Assembly (NCBI GenBank): GCA_010094045.1
Contig: ML986658.1
Coordinates: forward strand, 1-64,000
Length of the DNA stretch: 64,000 nt
Reading direction: 5' to 3'
Source: Lojkania enalia
Lineage: Eukaryota > Ascomycota > Dothideomycetes > Pleosporales
Below are positions 60,977 through 64,000 of the stretch, in pieces. The first letter of the stretch is position 1. The number at the start of each line of letters is the position of its first letter. Below the pieces are notes generated by a model. The model worked only from the letters and a program-made list of their open reading frames with translations, was not told the origin of the DNA and made no database searches. The position numbers were made by a program, and so were the translations under genes.

Positions 60977-62045
60977 ATGGCTTTCATTCTGCGGCGGCCA
61001 TTCGCCATCACGGCAACTCTGAAGCAGGCATCGAAGGGCTCGCCGTCCATAACATTCCGGGCCTTCCACAATGCACCACTCAAGCAGCAATCCAACTTCT
61101 TCACAGCGAAGACAGCTCCGTCGCTCTCAAAGTCGCAGCAAGTCTTCCGCGCCGCTTTCCGTCGATCGTACCAGACACAGGCACCCTATAATCCGGTCTC
61201 TCAGGGCGATTTGCGACAGCGACTCCTCTATGGCGCGGGCATTTTCGGCGCCACGCTTCTTGGAATCAACCTCATCTTCAACCGGGAGACTCGCGAGGAT
61301 GGCGGTATGCCACCATATGAGCGCGCTTACCTGAACGACACTTTTATGCACACGGGTTTGGGCATTGGTATCATTGGAATTGCCGCAAGGACCCTTCACA
61401 CCAGCGGATGGAGCTTCAGACTAATGAGCGCAAATCCGTGGGTTGTCATGGGCCTCGGGCTTGTTGGCAGCATCGGCACAATGTATGGATGCATGGCTAC
61501 TGATCCTAGGAAGTAAGTTATACTATTCTCCGTGCCTGGAACTGTAAGCTAACAAGCGCAGCTACGTCCAGAAGTACGCTCTCTGGACCGCCTTCAATGT
61601 AACCCAAGCCGCACTCCTTTCGCCACTAATGTTCCTCCAACCCGCCCTCCTCGCCCGCGCCGGTCTGTATACTGCTGGAATGATGGGGTCCATCGCCTTC
61701 GTCGGTGCCACTGCTAAGCAAGAGAAGTACCTCTACCTCGGTGGTCCCCTCCTCGCCGGCGTCGCTATCGTTGCGCTCTCCGGCCTTGCTCCTCTCGTGG
61801 TCCCCGCGACGGCTGCCAGAACGCTCATGTGGTCTGAGAACATTTGGCTGTACGGCGGTCTCGCTGTCTTCGGCGGCTTCACCCTCTACGACGTGCAAAA
61901 GGTCCTCCATCACGCGCGCATGGCTGAGCGGGGAATGATTCGAAAGGACGCCGTCAACGAGTCCATCTCCCTCGAGCTTGATTTTATCAACATTTTCATC
62001 CGAATGGTACAGATTCTCGGCATGAGCCAAAACAGGAGGAAGTAA
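60977..62045 (+). CDS. mitochondrial Bax-inhibitor-1/GHITM-family membrane protein
   Basis: Two exons, 60977-61512 and 61562-62045, give 339 aa (49-bp intron, GTAAGT, branch CTAAC). The Arg/Ser/Ala-rich, acid-poor N-terminus (MAFILRRPFAITATL..., RRSYQT) is a mitochondrial presequence. Then come YLNDTFMHTGLGIGIIGIAAR and six or so further transmembrane helices. The conserved C-terminus is TLYDVQKVLHHAR and NESISLELDFINIFIRMVQIL, the TMBIM/GHITM (MICS1) signature. Family members sit in the inner mitochondrial membrane and affect cristae and calcium handling. Confidence 0.88.
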
Positions 62046-63167
62046 ACGATGTACGATAGACAGGGTTACCGCACGCTCCAGGACGCGTGGCAGGATGAAT
62101 GGGAAATGGAACGCGTCTAGGCGCCGGGAAAGTGTGTGATTGCAGGATTTTGTGCCTTGGGTACTGGGCACCGTGTGTATTGTAATCCCCTCTTAGCAGA
62201 CTGGAACCGCAAAGAGAATATTTCATTGAATTCTTGATCAAAATACATAGCGAATGTTCAGATTTTGTTCTTGCACCAATTTTCCCTAACTAGCTATCAC
62301 TTTTATCGTCACTCATTGTTTAACCCCTTAGACCATACTCGCACTTGATCCAGCACCTCATCTCAACGTCTTATCTCTCTAATCAAATACTCCAATACCT
62401 ATACCCACGCTCCAGACCACAATCTTCCTATGAGATAATGGTCTTCATAACCATGACACCGTTAGTATGTACGGCTTTACATCCCTATTCCATCAGAAAC
62501 CTCATCCTCCGCCCAATGCGTTGCTATATTTCCTTATACGGGACCATTACCATGACTGACGCGATAAATACGGGGCACCTACACTCGACACTTAGCCATC
62601 TAGTCTTAAAGAAAACCCTCCAATTAGCTAAGCAAGTATGGAGCAGGCATGCATTCCGCTCAACCCGCACACGTGCACAAATTATACGAGCATGTATTCA
62701 AGTCCTTATTGCAAACACTACACTGCCTTAAGAAACCCCAGCCACCGTCACTAAAACTCCACCATCCATCCGCAGTCTGTTCGCGTTAAGACAAAAAACA
62801 TGCGCACGATACCCCGAGATCATGGTCTTAACAAGCCAAATCTTTCCAATATCAGACAATTTTTTCCAGCACGAAAGTGCCGCCAAAGATTCCAATCCTC
62901 CTATCGACATAATGGAACCATATCCAAGAACCCGTAACCAGCTCCATGCTTAAACAAGTCAAATGATATCTCAAATAATCCAAACGCTATGGTAAATACC
63001 CAGCCCCAGTCCAAAGATCCGAATAACCAAATTCGAGAGGAAGGCAAATCTTACAAAACCCTTGTTCCGATAAGCAATAAACGAGACAGAAAAAAAAAAG
63101 TTTACAAATCGGAGATAAGGGGAAAAATGAAAGAACAGCCTCTACAAGCTGTAGACAGTGGCTGAAA
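62046..63167. other. intergenic region
   Basis: The ORF at 62345-62731 has no domain. The region is the convergent 3' spacer between two genes. Confidence 0.5.
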
Positions 63168-64000
63168 TCAAGAGCCCTGGCCCACGCTTTCCAGACCGAA
63201 GCTATTCCTCCCATCGCCGACGGGAGTACCGTCCCCACCATTCATGCCTTGGGGATTCAAGCCCTGCACATTTATGGCTTGCGAGCTCATCGGCCCATTC
63301 ATTCCCGTGCCATTGAGACCCGCACCATTCATTGTTCCGTCGAAGCCACTGACACCTGGTCCCGATGAACCGACGCCGGAAGGACCAAGCCGCGCAGTTT
63401 CATCTTCTTCGCCCATGCCATCGACGTCCGGCCAAAAGCGCTCGATGAGATAGCATATTTGCCGGAATATTTCTTCGCAGCGCTGCATCTCCTCCTTACC
63501 ATCACGCGTGGTCGTGGTATTGGCCAGCTCGTCCACCAGCGCACGGCACGCATCCACAAACTTGCTAAAGGCCGGTGAGGTCCAATTCGGTATAAGAGCC
63601 TGGTGGAGGGCGATGATATGAGAATCAGTGCTCGGTGAGGAGAGGGATGTGCTAAAAGAAGAGGCATACTGCCAAGCGGAGCGATAGCACTGTATTGATA
63701 GTCAGCATCCTCAGCAATATATTGACCGGACTAAGCTCGTACGTGTTCGGTACCCCAGAGAACAACCATCCCCTCAAGTAGAGATGCGCTCGTGCTGCTA
63801 GCACTCACGAAGAGGTCTAGTAGTGCTCGGGTTATCGGTGTGGCGGGCTCCTGGCCTAGGGCTAATCCATACTTGGTCGCCGTAATCTCGAAGAACTGCA
63901 TCTCGCGCCTCATATTATTAAGCGCAGATATTAGAAGATCCATGGTGCGGTACATTGGGTGGAATTGGGAATTGCTCGTCTGTGGCAGGCGAATCTTGGC
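63168..64000 (-). CDS. heme-oxygenase/TENA-like protein, 3' part; gene continues past the right edge
   Basis: Minus-strand exons 64000-63743 (open to the edge) and 63689-63168 are joined by a 53-bp intron (GTACGA...ACAG) in phase 0. The protein reads QFHPMYRTMDLLISALNNMR, YGLALG, SASLLEGMVVLWGTEHCY, RSAWQYA and NWTSPAFSKFVDACRALVDEL, CEEIFRQICYLIERFWPDV. This is helical and resembles the TENA/THI-4 heme-oxygenase-like fold of fungal proteins, where W.TEHCY.R.W.YA is conserved. A low-complexity Gly/Asn/Met tail (NGAGLNGTGMNG) closes it. The N-terminal half lies outside the window. Confidence 0.7.

Noticed and set aside
61626..62171. 181-codon minus-strand ORF
   Set aside because: Antisense to the Bax-inhibitor family gene; no domain.

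Overview
The window looks like a chromosome segment of a filamentous ascomycete (Pezizomycotina). The genes are mosaics of exons split by 44-60 bp introns with GT..AG ends and CTRAY branch points. Typical families are present (UstYa, Con-6, NACHT/STAND relics, BBE-like oxidases, MUP1-like permease). A 19 kb block has been converted to A+T by a RIP-like process (CpA to TpA on both strands). I infer no species; AT isochores of this sort would fit, for example, Leotiomycetes.

Left arm (1-29.1 kb). A secreted 910-aa protein (minus, 5526-2695) is followed by a GPI-anchored protein gene with a damaged or unresolved 5' end (minus, 7235-6266). The most interesting locus is 8340-12281. It holds a small minus-strand gene for a secreted precursor made of 15-residue repeats separated by Lys-Arg, divergent from two plus-strand UstYa (DUF3328) oxidase genes. 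That is the architecture of a dikaritin/KexR-type fungal RiPP cluster in which Kex2 would release the repeats and UstYa proteins would cyclise them. It is invisible to single-ORF gene calling because the signal peptide, repeat array and both oxidases are split by introns. To the right are a pogo-type transposon remnant, a kinase-like fragment, a membrane-tethered pepsin-like protein lacking the DTG motifs, the dismembered pieces of a NACHT-WD40 (NLR-like) gene in opposite orientations, a CMP/dCMP-type deaminase without a visible start, an intact fructosamine-kinase gene, an SDR pseudogene, a solo Copia LTR and a MUP1-like amino-acid permease.

Middle (29.1-48.3 kb). This is three LTR retrotransposons nested like dolls, each closed by LTRs of identical length and a perfect 5-bp target duplication: Copia 29106-48255 (LTR 164 bp, TSD AATAG), interrupted in its integrase by Gypsy-1 31470-45505 (LTR 260 bp, TSD TTACT), itself interrupted by Gypsy-2 35627-42497 (LTR 367 bp, TSD GTATT). 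All internal reading frames are riddled with TAG/TAA stops.

Right arm (48.3-64 kb). After an eroded coding-like stretch come ordinary genes: NAD(P)-binding Rossmann protein, HSL-type esterase, BBE-like FAD oxidase, Con-6 conidiation protein, a seven-TM DUF7702-like membrane protein, a mitochondrial Bax-inhibitor/GHITM-family protein, and the 3' part of a gene running off the right edge.
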